In this document: one piece after another, positions 50,661 to 60,041 of the stretch
Numbering within the stretch: the first letter of the stretch is position 1
How the letters are laid out: each line of letters opens with the position of its first letter
Source of the DNA: Asparagopsis taxiformis
Taxonomy: Eukaryota; Rhodophyta; Florideophyceae; Bonnemaisoniales; Bonnemaisoniaceae
Reading direction: 5' to 3'
Assembly: GCA_030407315.1 (NCBI GenBank)
Contig: JALQPE010002265.1
Span: 117,076-181,075 of the forward strand
Length of the DNA stretch: 64,000 bases
Translations under genes and position numbers: made by a program
Notes under the pieces: generated by a model
What the model saw: the letters and a program-made list of their open reading frames with translations, nothing else
Told to the model about the DNA's origin: nothing
Database searches by the model: none

Positions 50661-51385
50661 TTCGATTGATCAGATGCAATAGCTTGAGTTGAACAAATTG
50701 GATTGAGAGTGCGGGTGATGAACGGGTTGCACGGTTGAAGTTGGCACTGGGGCTAAACCGATGGTTGAGGGCGACTAAAGCTGGACGAGAAATGTGGTGT
50801 ATGGCGAGTCGCGGTCGTTGGGCGTTGTGCGCCGTAAGCGTTGAAGCGAGGGCGCAGAAATAATAATAGCATGACTTGTTTGACAGTGAATGGATAAGCT
50901 GTTTGTCACTTGACACGATATCCACTGGAATTGTGCCAGGTGGAAGTACAGCAGAGATGAAAAAAAAATTATGCTCACTGCTGAAAGTTGCAACATAATT
51001 TAAATTCTACTTGTGAGCACGACGTACCCTCGCCAATTGCAACATCGAGCGAATGGCTGAGGGAGAGTTGCAAGTCATCGCTTGTGAGCCATTGATATTG
51101 CATTGAAATGGCCAGACATGAAGGCACAGCGAATGACATAGAGAACTCCATGAATCTACAAACTTTTTCTCCATATCCTGACATCCACATTGCCCGTTTC
51201 ACACGATATCAGCAATGACACGTGTGAAGTACAGCGGCGAAATCGTGCCATACCACAGAGATGTGGCACAGGTGCAACGGATAAATGCAATGGCTAGTCG
51301 CCGTCTGAGACCGTCTCTCCCTCTACAACTGACGAATTCACCTGTTGACCGACTGCGTCGCTAGCGCATCTCGACCCTCTGAAAG
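50661..51385. promoter_or_regulatory. Divergent promoter, cytochrome c and HAD phosphatase
   Basis: The 725 bp contain only short, unconvincing frames. The sequence is AT-rich around 50960-51010 (a run of eight A at 50960-50967) and GC-rich near both ATGs. Confidence 0.35.
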
Positions 51386-52169
51386 ATGGCGCCCAGGCCC
51401 ACCAAGCTGCGTGCCATATTTTTTGATCTGGATGGAACGTAAGCGCATTGAACCCGATCAATTCCAACTACCCTGATTGCAGCTCATCTGACGTGTTTAT
51501 AAACCTTTTTAATACCATCGCAGCTGTGTGAACAGCGACCACATTCATTTCGAAGCGTACAGGGACACAATTCTCGAATTTGAGCCAACTTTCAATGGAG
51601 GCAAACCGATCACTCGAGAGTATTACGATGCAGAAATGTCCGGTCGTCAGAATCCCGAACTGGTGCGTTGCATATTTCCCGACATGCCGCTGGAGCGACA
51701 AACCACGCTTTGGATGACCAAAGAGAAGCGGTATGAAGACGTGATCGCCTCCGGTGTGCCGCCCATTGCCGGTCTGCCAGAAATGTTAGACTTTTGTGAT
51801 GAGAGGGGCATCATGAAATTCATTGTGACCAATGCGCCGAAAGAGACGTGTATGCTGTCGCTCAAGGCAATTGGACTGCGGGAGCGATTTGGAAGCAACA
51901 TTGTAGTTGCCGAGGAATGTGAATTTCCCAAGCCGCATCCGGCTCCGTATCTCAAGGCGTTGAAACTGGCGGGTTTGAATGCGGACGAAGTGGTGGTTTT
52001 TGAGGATTCTCCGAGCGGGATGAAGAGCGCTCTCGCGGCGGCAATTGTCACGATTGGGATGCTGTCCACGCAAAGCGAGGAGGTGCTGCGAGGCGTTGGT
52101 GCGACATTGTGTGTTCATGACTATACGGACAGCATGATGCGGGACACTCTTACAGAGTGGTCAGAATGA
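51386..52169 (+). CDS. HAD-superfamily phosphatase, beta-phosphoglucomutase-like (two exons)
   Basis: Exon 1 is 51386-51438 and exon 2 51524-52169, with an 85-nt intron (GTAAGC...TCGCAG). The joined protein is 232 residues. The intron splits the catalytic motif: exon 1 ends FFDLDGT and exon 2 continues CVNSDHIHFEA, so Asp nucleophile and acid/base Asp are both coded in exon 1. Motif II is the threonine in KFIVTNAPKE. Motif III is the lysine in EFPKPHPAPYLKAL, and motif IV is VVVFEDSPSGMKSALAA. The helical cap lies between motifs I and II (about 18-90). The substrate is a small phosphorylated metabolite that the sequence does not reveal; no targeting peptide. Converges with the RING gene, 69 bp between stops. 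Confidence 0.9.
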
Positions 52170-52238
52170 ATTTGGTGGTAATTCTTTAGGAGTGGATGGT
52201 GTGTATCAGTTTTTGTAACAAAAAGCAATATATTACAA

Positions 52239-52751
52239 TCAATTGAGCATCATGCTGGCCATTTGTGAGGCGGCAGCCTGTCTATCGCGTGTTCTCTTCT
52301 CTTCTTGATATTGGCGGTCATCAGTAGGCAATTCGCGTCTGCAAATGGGGCATGTACAGTTTTTTTTGAGCCAAGGAGTGACGCAATCGATGTGAAAATA
52401 GTGGTGACACGGCAGCTTATAAACGGAATCGTCGTACTGAAATTCCTCAGTACAGATGGGACACGAGGGCATCTGACCATCGGCACTGGGTCGGGGTGTT
52501 TCAACGGGCAATGCTCGAATGGCTTCTGCGGAGGCGGGCGGCTTACCAGTGACGGACAAGTCTGCTAGACTTGAGAGCAGACGGCCAATCTCGTTGGAAA
52601 GGCGTTCTCGCTCTGCGCCGTGCGACTGCTCCATTAGGGAGACCATGCCGGCTATTTGTAGAAGGGCTGCGCGGCTGCGGTTTTGCGAGGTGTTTTGAGC
52701 GGTGCTGGCTGAGTTTGTGTTAATGCCATGTTCCTGGAAGTATAGTTCCAT
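52239..52751 (-). CDS. RING-H2 E3 ubiquitin ligase, RNF115/126-like
   Basis: The protein is 170 residues. The C-terminal half carries the conserved approach AIRALPVE and a RING-H2 finger at about 98-138: CPICTEEF, KLPCHHYFHIDCVTPWL, KKNCTCPICRREL (C3H2C3 pattern, with the E2-contact Trp and Leu). This Ala-Leu-Pro lead-in and spacing match RNF115/RNF126 and plant BCA2-type ligases. Those have an N-terminal BZF zinc finger, which this protein lacks. The N-terminus instead has a short helical region. It probably transfers ubiquitin with a UBC4/5-type E2; the substrate is unknown. Confidence 0.88.
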   Translation of the reverse strand: MELYFQEHGINTNSASTAQNTSQNRSRAALLQIAGMVSLMEQSHGAERERLSNEIGRLLSSLADLSVTGKPPASAEAIRALPVETPRPSADGQMPSCPICTEEFQYDDSVYKLPCHHYFHIDCVTPWLKKNCTCPICRRELPTDDRQYQEEKRTRDRQAAASQMASMMLN

Positions 52752-53248
52752 GACGGTGGTGTGTTTGCAAGGTGTGGTGCGGCGGGACGGGGCGAGCAGC
52801 GGTGAAATGGAAGTGTGTGTAGAAGTGTAGAGTGTTATTCATCTACATGAAGGTTGGATGACGCGACACGGACAAGGTGGACAGCTGGTTCGGCGACGAG
52901 GAAAAGCGTGTTTTTTGATGGATTGGTACAAATCGTGGCACGTTGCATAAATTGCGAATCCGAGCTAGGACAGCAGGAGAAAACGCTGGAATATGCACCG
53001 TGAACTGTTAAAAGTGGACAAGTGCCGTGACACGGGCCCCATCATTTTCCATTTTTGCTTCAACACGTGGAATACTCTATGACAAGTCCACTGCCAATCA
53101 AACTTTTTCCGCCATGCGTCCAAACCGGTTTCGCATCCAGATCGACGACCCATTTCAAACCCCTCCACGGATCCAACTACGATCCGCTACTACTCTTTAA
53201 TAACAAAACAATAACTAATTCATCTCTTCTCACGCACTTCATCACCCA
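52752..53248. other. Intergenic, RING 5' end to plastid membrane-protein 3' end
   Basis: The approximately 500 bp contain no supported gene. If the frame of the next gene is repaired (see findings) its coding part extends to a stop at 53220. Confidence 0.35.
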
Positions 53249-53869
53249 CTAAAAACCCGTTATTCTCCGCCAGCCACGCCAGAGTGGCCGTCGGAATTCC
53301 ATCCGTCCCCGCAAAATCTCCTCCATAAACCCACCAATAGTCACCAACGACGAGCCGAAAAGCGCCTGCAGCATAACCGCCGACATGGGAGCCGTGACGA
53401 TATCGAGCGCGTCACCGAGAAACGGCACCGCCAGACTTCCGGAGCCAATCAGGTCGATAGCGATACAAATGGCCAATTTGACCCATTTCTTGCCCTCCGG
53501 ACCGCCCGTCTCGAGCACTTCCGGCACGCGTTCCGCGAAGCGCAACACCTCCGCCACGACGCTCTGCACCTGATCGGCGTCGATGCTCGTCGTCGAGTCG
53601 CGTCGCTTCTTCTCCGTCGCGCCCAGCCCGAACAATCCACCCTTGTCGCCGCGTCGCGTCTGCGCCTGCGTCGCAAACGTGTTGCCCAGTACCGTCGCCA
53701 CTCCCACTTCCAGCGCTTTCACAATCAGATCGTTGGTCAGACTCATCGACGCGCGTCGTCGCGTGTCGACTCGCCGCGCGCACAGACGCGGACGTCGGCG
53801 CTGCACGCCCACTGGCACTAGCGCCGCACGATGGACCCCGATCGGCTGTGTTGGACAAAAGGCATGCAT
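53249..53869 (-). CDS. Plastid inner-membrane-type protein, 3' end probably frameshifted
   Basis: From the ATG at 53869 the first about 42 residues (MHAFCPTQPIG, then RRRPRLCARR) are acid-poor and look like a transit peptide. The mature part has helical RVPEVLETGGPEGKKWVKL, then LAICIAIDLIGSGSLAVPFLGDALDIVTAPMSAVML-type membrane stretches and LFGSSLVTIGGFMEEIL. This order resembles Arabidopsis At1g42960-like plastid inner-envelope proteins, which end in a TDxIPxxTxxW motif. In the annotated frame the end is aberrant (MEFRRPLWRGWRR), but the other frame from about 53310 gives GTDGIPTATLAWLAENNGF and a stop at 53220. One missing base in a G-run near 53310 would explain it. Function unknown. Confidence 0.68.
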   Translation of the reverse strand: MHAFCPTQPIGVHRAALVPVGVQRRRPRLCARRVDTRRRASMSLTNDLIVKALEVGVATVLGNTFATQAQTRRGDKGGLFGLGATEKKRRDSTTSIDADQVQSVVAEVLRFAERVPEVLETGGPEGKKWVKLAICIAIDLIGSGSLAVPFLGDALDIVTAPMSAVMLQALFGSSLVTIGGFMEEILRGRMEFRRPLWRGWRRITGF

Positions 53870-54498
53870 GGCGTGACGTGCAGCAACGCAATTTTCGCTG
53901 TCGAGGGGTGCAGCGATTCTCAATTTGCAGCTTTTGCGTGCGCGTTGTTGCGTGGATACACACGGGTGGCAGCGCGATCACATGTTCACGTGTAACGTGT
54001 ACTGTACAAGTGGTACGAAAAATTCAGTTGCAAATGTCCGAAACGTGGAACGGTCAGATTGATTTTGTTTGTTTGTCATCGCGCGCGTTCGTCGACCGAT
54101 TCGGCGTTTGCAGAGTTGTATTCGTCATGTTCTCATTTGTCCGTCTTCAGGAGGTGTGCGCGAGGCAATAGACATAGCCTCACCAGGGATACTAAATTAG
54201 AACTATTGTAGAGACTCGGTCTGTACGCATCAAAGCGGACATTTTGATTGCAGGAAAATACCTGAGAGCCATGCCACATCAAGTTGGGTTAGTCGGAAGG
54301 AAGCAATCGAGACAATGCGTTGCAACGACTCTGCATGATGATAACCATCGGTTTTCAACTTTGCGATACCAACTTTCATTGTCAAACGATTACTCGGAGC
54401 TGAAGGTACAAAATTAACCCTTCTGTCCAGTCAACAACTACGACCGGCCGGGCCCTTAGCGTCATTCGAAGCGGTCGAAAGAAAAAAGACATCCAAGA
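53870..54498. other. Intergenic spacer to tRNA-Gln
   Basis: The 629 bp hold the promoter of the plastid membrane-protein gene at its left side. The plus-strand frame 53848-54171 overlaps it antisense and is not called. Nothing else is recognised. Confidence 0.35.
54482..54487 (-). terminator. RNA polymerase III terminator of tRNA-Gln
   Basis: Six consecutive T on the minus strand, 11 bases after the last tRNA base, as expected for Pol III termination. Confidence 0.8.
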
Positions 54499-54570
54499 GT
54501 TCCTGCTGGGACTTGAACCCAGGCTTCGAGATTCAGAGTCTCGCGTGCTAACCAACTACACAACAGGAAC
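54499..54570 (-). tRNA. tRNA-Gln (anticodon CUG)
   Basis: The minus strand folds into a full 72-base cloverleaf without intron. The acceptor arm GTTCCTG pairs with CAGGAAC. The D stem GTGT pairs with GCAC. The anticodon stem CGAGA/TCTCG surrounds loop CTCTGAA with anticodon CTG, and the T stem is CTGGG/CCCAG with TTCAAGT loop. An A box (TAGTTGGTTAG) and B box (GGTTCAAGTCC) are intact. It reads CAG codons. A T6 terminator follows. No CCA is encoded, as usual for nuclear tRNAs. Confidence 0.97.
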
Positions 54571-54785
54571 TTTCCAATTTCAGGTGCTTCTCCTGTTAGA
54601 AATGCGGGGAAAATTTTACTTATTTGAAGAACAAGTTTTCTAATTTAGAACTGCACTGGGGTATCAAACGTTGGTCAGCTGTCAAGGGTCATCTATCCAT
54701 TACACTATAATTGCACGACGTGTCTTGAAGGACGTGCATCTGGGAATGAGCAAATCTGCTGTGTTGTCTATTACGTTTCACTCTT

Positions 54786-55676
54786 TCATTTCTTCTTGTC
54801 GGTGAGAAATCTAATCTTATGGTCAACAAATTTCCGTCTCCAATGCGGCAGAGCAAACCTACGAATAGCTGCCGGGATTTCACTCTCAAAGTCCTTAAAA
54901 TCTTGTTCCGATGCAACGCGTGGCTCATTCGAGTCAACGGCATCCCTAAAAACGACCAACGAAATTCTTGCCTGTTTGCCAGTAATGTTACGCAACACTT
55001 TGGAATTAAATTTCAACTGCTCCTTCTCACTAAAGTTTCTCCTCACCCTTGGAATAAAAAACGCCTCTGAAGCTTGAAACAACTGCGAAGCCTTGCGTCT
55101 CAACGAAATAATATTTGCAACAATACTCAACAACTCTCTTTCACATGAGTCATCCGACACGTCCACCCAGCTCTCAACCCTCTTCTCGAGACGCAACGAC
55201 TCGTCTGCGAGGCGGGATCTTTCGGCGGACACGGCGGCAACGGAGCGGTCCATAGACGCGGCGGGCACGCGTGTGCAGATCCAGGGGATGAAGAGGCGGC
55301 TCTCGACAAAGTCGTGCAACTGCCAGTTATCGTGCAGGATGTAGCGGAGGGTATGGAGCATGTCGACGCGAACGGCGCGGGACGAGGGCGCGCAGAGGGC
55401 GGCTCGTTGGCGCGAGACGCGACGCTCCAGTCGGGTGAGGTCGCGAATTACGCCGAGATGATGCCAGCGCCATGCAGAGACGCGAAAGCGCGGCAGCGGC
55501 TCGGTGGGTGGCGCGGACGGCGACGCGGAGCGCGTCTGCAACTTGAAGTGTAGACGACGCGCGAATTCAAGCGGACTGTGGAGGTCGGAGAGGAACATGT
55601 TGCTAGTGATGACGACGGTCGTTGAGGTCGATTCGACGATGCATTGGCAGCATCTGGGCGTGGATGGATGCCGCAT
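54786..55676 (-). CDS. Hemerythrin-like helical protein, metal ligands largely lost
   Basis: From the ATG at 55676 the protein is 296 residues; ATG 55598 would give 270. The N-terminus is Arg/His/Ser rich. From about 150 four long helices follow with the spacing of a hemerythrin HHE fold: MLHTLRYILHDNWQLHDFVESRLFIPWI resembles the H-x-x-x-E-E-x-x-l-fP pattern, and later RRKASQLFQASEAFFIPRVRRNFSEKEQ resembles the second HxxxEExxlfPxl pattern. Most expected His and Glu ligands are not there, so if the family is right it no longer binds iron as usual. A basic C-terminus (HWRRKFVDHKIRF) follows. Family call moderate; gene itself likely real. Confidence 0.58.
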   Translation of the reverse strand: MRHPSTPRCCQCIVESTSTTVVITSNMFLSDLHSPLEFARRLHFKLQTRSASPSAPPTEPLPRFRVSAWRWHHLGVIRDLTRLERRVSRQRAALCAPSSRAVRVDMLHTLRYILHDNWQLHDFVESRLFIPWICTRVPAASMDRSVAAVSAERSRLADESLRLEKRVESWVDVSDDSCERELLSIVANIISLRRKASQLFQASEAFFIPRVRRNFSEKEQLKFNSKVLRNITGKQARISLVVFRDAVDSNEPRVASEQDFKDFESEIPAAIRRFALPHWRRKFVDHKIRFLTDKKK

Positions 55677-57073
55677 AAATTGGGATGATTTAGGAAAGTT
55701 TGTGACGTTAGCAATTGAGTCGGTACACGTGTGCTGCCATGATGCGATTTGGACAGTATTTTTTTTTGTGCATGGTCGCGAGTGGTCGTTTAGCACGGTC
55801 GCGCACGACAACTCGAGCTTTTGATTTGCTGCGTAACGAACATACAGTCATTGATGTTGATTAGATCCATTTACTTGATTATTTTTTGCGGCACATATCA
55901 TACTGTATCTACGTGCTGCCGCAAACCGTTGATGATAGATACAGAAGCAACCTTCAGCTCGTGTGTGTGTCTAACCCTAAATCAAAGTTGCCCCGAAGGA
56001 TGGGCGTGTTTGGGGCATCTGTAAATTGCTGTGCCTCATTACAGAGATCGGCTTGATGATCTAAACATTGAATCGTGCCTCAGTCAGTCCATTGCGTGAA
56101 CGCTGCATAGCCACGTGGTAAACTGCAGAGTGTGGTAGCTGTGTACGTGCTCAACTTGTGCACTGATCCAATCGACCTTCAGCTGGGGCACTAACATTCT
56201 ACCTTCTAACCTTTTAAACTTATATTGCTTGCATCTACCTTGCCGTCCACAACAGTCAATGCTGTGAATTTCACACCGTTGCTCATCGGCAGTTTTCCGA
56301 TTCCTGAACCAAACGCCACCCGAGCAACCGCTTTTGCGCCGCTTGACACCGAAATTCCAAGTAGGCCCATTCCACATGTTGCAAACCAGACCACGCCGTT
56401 CACTTGCAGAACCACCTTGGCTATATGTCAGCAATATACATGCGCTCAATTTGCTGGTCATGACGTAAATACCGAGAGATCATAATATTCCTAAATTGCA
56501 ATTTGCACTGCGCATTGGCCTCACCGTTGTTGCAGTCTGTCCATACTTCCGCCCTTGCACAAACAGTAAACTTTGAGTGCTGCATCCACTCCGATAGTTG
56601 CGTTCGTTGTTTTCAAGCTACTGGCAAAACGAACCAGGACGTGCCCCCTGCCGATGCACCGCAATTGGAAAGTTCTCGTCGCACAATTCCAACCCAGCGC
56701 TCTCAAATTCCACCACCGTAGAAATAACAAATTTACAATCGTATGACAAGACGGGATCCACGAGATCAACATACGGAGGGTGGCGCAGAAAATATGCAAC
56801 ACAACATCGTCTCAACGCCTTCTCGCACCCTACAATATCGCAATTCATCGGGCCGTATCTGTCAATACACTGCGCTACCGCACTCCTGTCTTGTGTGCTT
56901 CCATCCAATAACCCGCCGCCTTCCAGCCAGCCAATTCTTGCCATGTCGATCCACCGTCTCTCCGCCTTTGTTACCTCAACTTTCCTCTCCGCCCGTCTAA
57001 CCCGATCTGCCTTCCACTCTTGTCGCATCCAGCGCTCACCGTACACATCCACCGTACGCGCAGATCGCTCACA
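55677..57073. other. Long intergenic region before leucine aminopeptidase
   Basis: Nearly 1.4 kb. A minus-strand frame at 56206-56415 (69 codons, GTG start, internal ATG 56370) reads a small hydrophobic, glycine-rich protein (WFATCGMGLLGISVSSGAK, then VAFGSGIGKLPMSNGVKF) and could be an exon of a small membrane protein; no partner exon is clear. The plus-strand frame from ATG 56943 codes a presequence-like leader of the aminopeptidase in a different frame (see findings). The rest is AT-rich and unassigned. Confidence 0.35.
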
Positions 57074-58642
57074 ATGGTCGCCACACCTCGCTCCGCTCCC
57101 GGCGTTCTCGACACCGATGCCCAAGGTGGTGTGCTCATCGCCCCTCGTGATGGCTGCATATCCGTCTCCACCGCGCCTTCCCTCGCCGACTATGCCACCG
57201 AACTTCTCATCATTGCCGTGTGGGCCCCGGAGGACGACGATGCCGACTTTGTCCTACCCGACGCTGTTGCAGCCCTCAATTCGTCCGGTGTGCTGGACGA
57301 GCTCGTAGCCGATGCCGAGTTCAAAGGAAAGTCTGGCTCGAGTACTGATGTCGTCCGTGTTGTCGGCTCTTCCGCCAAACGAATTGGACTCTATGGTCTC
57401 GGCAAAAAGAGTGCCGGTCCGAATGCTGCATCCGCTGCCGCCAAATATGCAGTGCAAAAGGCAATGGCCGTCAAGTCTTGCACCACTGTTGGGCTCTTCA
57501 TTGATGCTCCGAGTGACAAGGCAATTGCGTCTGCTGCAGAGGGCGCACATGTTGGCGCCTATATCGATGAGAGGTATAAGGAGAAGAAGGAATCAGAGAA
57601 AGTCCCAACTGAATTGCAGATTGTTGGTGTGGCATCTAGCGCTGAAACTACAGCCGCAATTGCGAGGGGCTGCGCCATTGCTACCGGTGTCATCACTACG
57701 AAGGAGGTGATCACTGCGCCAGCAAATGCGCTTACTCCAGCGACGCTAGCATTGGCTGCGGAAATGGTCGCAAAAGAGGTAGGCTTGACAGCGAAGGTTA
57801 TGGGACGTGCTGAATGCGAGGCCCTCGGAATGGGGTCATACCTTGGCGTTGGTCGCGGATCAACTGATGAGCCCAAATTTATCCATTTAACATATTCGCC
57901 ACCTGATGGTGTTGCGAAGAAGAAGCTTTGCGTTGTAGGCAAGGCTGTTACGTTTGATACCGGGGGTACCAATCTGAAAGTCGGTAAGAGCATGATCGAG
58001 CTAATGAAGTTCGACATGGGTGGTGCCGGTGTCGCATTGGGAACTGCCAAGGCGATCGGTACATTGAAACCGAAAGGCGTTGAAGTGCACTTTATTATGC
58101 CCGCAGTAGAGAATATGCTGAGTGACCGCGCCATCCATCCAGGTGACGTCCTCAAGGCGTCGAATGGTAAAACGGTTGAGGTAATAAACACAGATGCTGA
58201 AGGGCGTCTCTGTCTCGCGGATGCGCTTGTGTACGCGGAGAAGCTTGGGGAGGTTGACTACATTGTGGATATGGCGACACTAACAGGTGCCATCATTATC
58301 GCTTTGGGCAATGAGGTCACGGGCATGTGGACACCTTCCGATGAATTTTCCGAAGAGCTGTTATCGGCATCCAAGGCAGTCGGTGAACAAATGTGGCGCA
58401 TGCCGCTTGTTGAAGAGTACACGGAGCAGCTGAAGAGTAAGTGCGCTGACCTGCGAAATATTGGTGCCGGTGGTGCTGGAAGCTCCATCATTGCGGCATT
58501 GTTCCTCAAGGAATTTGTGACAACAAAGCAATGGGCGCATCTTGATATTGCAGGGACTTGCTGGTATGACAAGAAGGGAGGTGCTACTGGGTGGGGTGTG
58601 AAAACGATGGTGCAATGGATTGAAACTCACAGTTCAGCTTAG
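57074..58642 (+). CDS. Leucine aminopeptidase (family M17)
   Basis: Dizinc aminopeptidase that removes N-terminal residues, usually a hexamer. The protein is 522 residues from the ATG at 57074. The N-terminal macro-like domain runs to about 190 (GLYGLGKKS). The catalytic domain begins with ITAPANALTPATLA and has the metal/catalytic set: lysine in VVGKAVTFDTGGTNLK, Asp in KFDMGGAGVA and the signature NTDAEGRLCLADALVYA. FDSGG is FDTGG here, a mild change. The C-terminus is AGAGSSIIAALFLKEFV and HLDIAGTCWYDKKGGATGWGV. No targeting sequence in this frame. A presequence-like segment lies just upstream in another frame (56943-57070). Confidence 0.94.
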   Translation: MVATPRSAPGVLDTDAQGGVLIAPRDGCISVSTAPSLADYATELLIIAVWAPEDDDADFVLPDAVAALNSSGVLDELVADAEFKGKSGSSTDVVRVVGSSAKRIGLYGLGKKSAGPNAASAAAKYAVQKAMAVKSCTTVGLFIDAPSDKAIASAAEGAHVGAYIDERYKEKKESEKVPTELQIVGVASSAETTAAIARGCAIATGVITTKEVITAPANALTPATLALAAEMVAKEVGLTAKVMGRAECEALGMGSYLGVGRGSTDEPKFIHLTYSPPDGVAKKKLCVVGKAVTFDTGGTNLKVGKSMIELMKFDMGGAGVALGTAKAIGTLKPKGVEVHFIMPAVENMLSDRAIHPGDVLKASNGKTVEVINTDAEGRLCLADALVYAEKLGEVDYIVDMATLTGAIIIALGNEVTGMWTPSDEFSEELLSASKAVGEQMWRMPLVEEYTEQLKSKCADLRNIGAGGAGSSIIAALFLKEFVTTKQWAHLDIAGTCWYDKKGGATGWGVKTMVQWIETHSSA

Positions 58643-58783
58643 AAGTATGGTAGTCATGTACTGTGGACAGATTGGTGACAGATACCTTGTGGAAAACGTA
58701 GTCAATGTTGTTACCAACAGAAGTAAACAAGTGTGAGTTTGAAAGTGATCATTTTATAGTACATACAAGCACAATAAGCACGT

Positions 58784-59218
58784 CTAAATTTGTAGCGCTA
58801 CTTTAACAAAGGGAGTATACAAGGCGTCAGGAACTAGGCAGTCTTCCAGCATATGCTCGGGTTGGGGTGCGGGGTCAGAATCCGACTTGGACACCGTCTC
58901 GGGCTTCTTCTGGAACTGTTCGGTGAGGGTGAGCGCCGGCATGAGCGGCTGGGGCTGGTGAGGAGTATGCGGTTTGGAAATACTGGAGATCGGACAAACG
59001 GGGCCGCCAACGGGGGCGGCGCGCGGAGGCAAGGCAGGTGATCGGGAGGGCGATGTGTTAATTCCGGGCTCGTAGTTGGCGATCATGTTTGCGGTGGGAT
59101 GCGTGGAAAGAAGTTGTGTGTCGATGGTGCGTGCATGGGCGGGGGCGGGGCGTGGCGGTCGCATGGTTGGGGAGTTTGACGGGCTTTTAACTCGAGGCTG
59201 CGGTGGGTTTGGAGTCAT
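58784..59218 (-). CDS. Unknown proline-rich 144-residue protein
   Basis: The frame has an ATG start. It is dominated by Pro, Ser and Thr (for example SPSRSPALPPRAAP, KPHTPHQPQPLMPAL) with SP motifs that could be phosphorylated, and ends in a short hydrophobic stretch (DALYTPFVKVALQI). There is no folded domain. Converges with leucine aminopeptidase (141 bp between stops). The presence of a real gene is plausible but not proven. Confidence 0.4.
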   Translation of the reverse strand: MTPNPPQPRVKSPSNSPTMRPPRPAPAHARTIDTQLLSTHPTANMIANYEPGINTSPSRSPALPPRAAPVGGPVCPISSISKPHTPHQPQPLMPALTLTEQFQKKPETVSKSDSDPAPQPEHMLEDCLVPDALYTPFVKVALQI

Positions 59219-59594
59219 GTGTGCGGTGCGGTTTGGTTGGATGAAATTGTATGCGGGCTGGCTTTACAGTGAGCGGCGATCTTTTCAATGGGGAGATTGT
59301 TGTTACTGGTGATCTTTGCAGATTTGGAGTTTGCATGTGATTGAAGTTTGAAATTTATTTATTTAATACAGGCCAAGAAAGTTGAGTGTGTATTTGCAGG
59401 CAGCCAATCAAATTGCAGAAGTAGATATGTTGACAGTGTTCAATTGCAATGATGTGACACAAATGCGCGCGAAATGGTGGCGGATAATGAGCGTGATTGT
59501 GGGCCACGCGAGGGACGCCGGTTACAGCTTTTTGCACAAATTAATGAATACAATACGTGTACAGCGGACAATCAATGACATCTCTTCGGCCTTT
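59219..59594. other. Intergenic spacer
   Basis: 376 bp with a CCAATCA box at 59404-59410. AT-rich at 59340-59370. No gene supported. Confidence 0.35.
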
Positions 59595-60041
59595 TCATTT
59601 GCGAAACAGCATACGCATGAGCGCCTTTGTGCGTCTCAGCAGCGCAGTACACGATGTCGAACAATGGGTACTTGCCACTTCCCACTGCTTGGTATCAAAC
59701 GAACAGCGATCAATGCTGCCATTCAACGACATAAACTCTTCCTTGCCAGTGATCACACTATCAAACGTCCAGCTCCTCGTCGTGCTATACTCCTCCGTCT
59801 CCGTACAGCTCGGAAACTGTTTCTTCAGATCATCAATCGCCTGAGCGGCGGGTCGCGGAGTAGCCTTGCGCCTCATCGACCATCCATCAGCCCGTCGGGC
59901 GGATTCGACGGTCGGCGACTCGAGCTCCGCGATGTATTCTGCGGTGTACGCGAGAGCCTCGAACGGAAAGTCGTCGTTGAACAGAGCATGCGGACGTGCA
60001 CTATACGACGAATGCATGTCAGCTTCGTAGTCCAGTTCCAT
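59595..60041 (-). CDS. Unknown 148-residue protein
   Basis: Frame with ATG at 60041. The first 45 residues are acidic and aromatic (MELDYEADMHSSYS, FNDDFPFEALAYTAEYIAELESP). A middle helix (AAQAIDDLKKQF) is followed by a Ser/Thr-rich C-terminus with a basic end (RRTKALMRMLFRK). A TATATAA element lies at about 60209-60216 on this strand, some 170 bp upstream, which supports transcription. There is no recognised domain. Confidence 0.5.
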   Translation of the reverse strand: MELDYEADMHSSYSARPHALFNDDFPFEALAYTAEYIAELESPTVESARRADGWSMRRKATPRPAAQAIDDLKKQFPSCTETEEYSTTRSWTFDSVITGKEEFMSLNGSIDRCSFDTKQWEVASTHCSTSCTALLRRTKALMRMLFRK

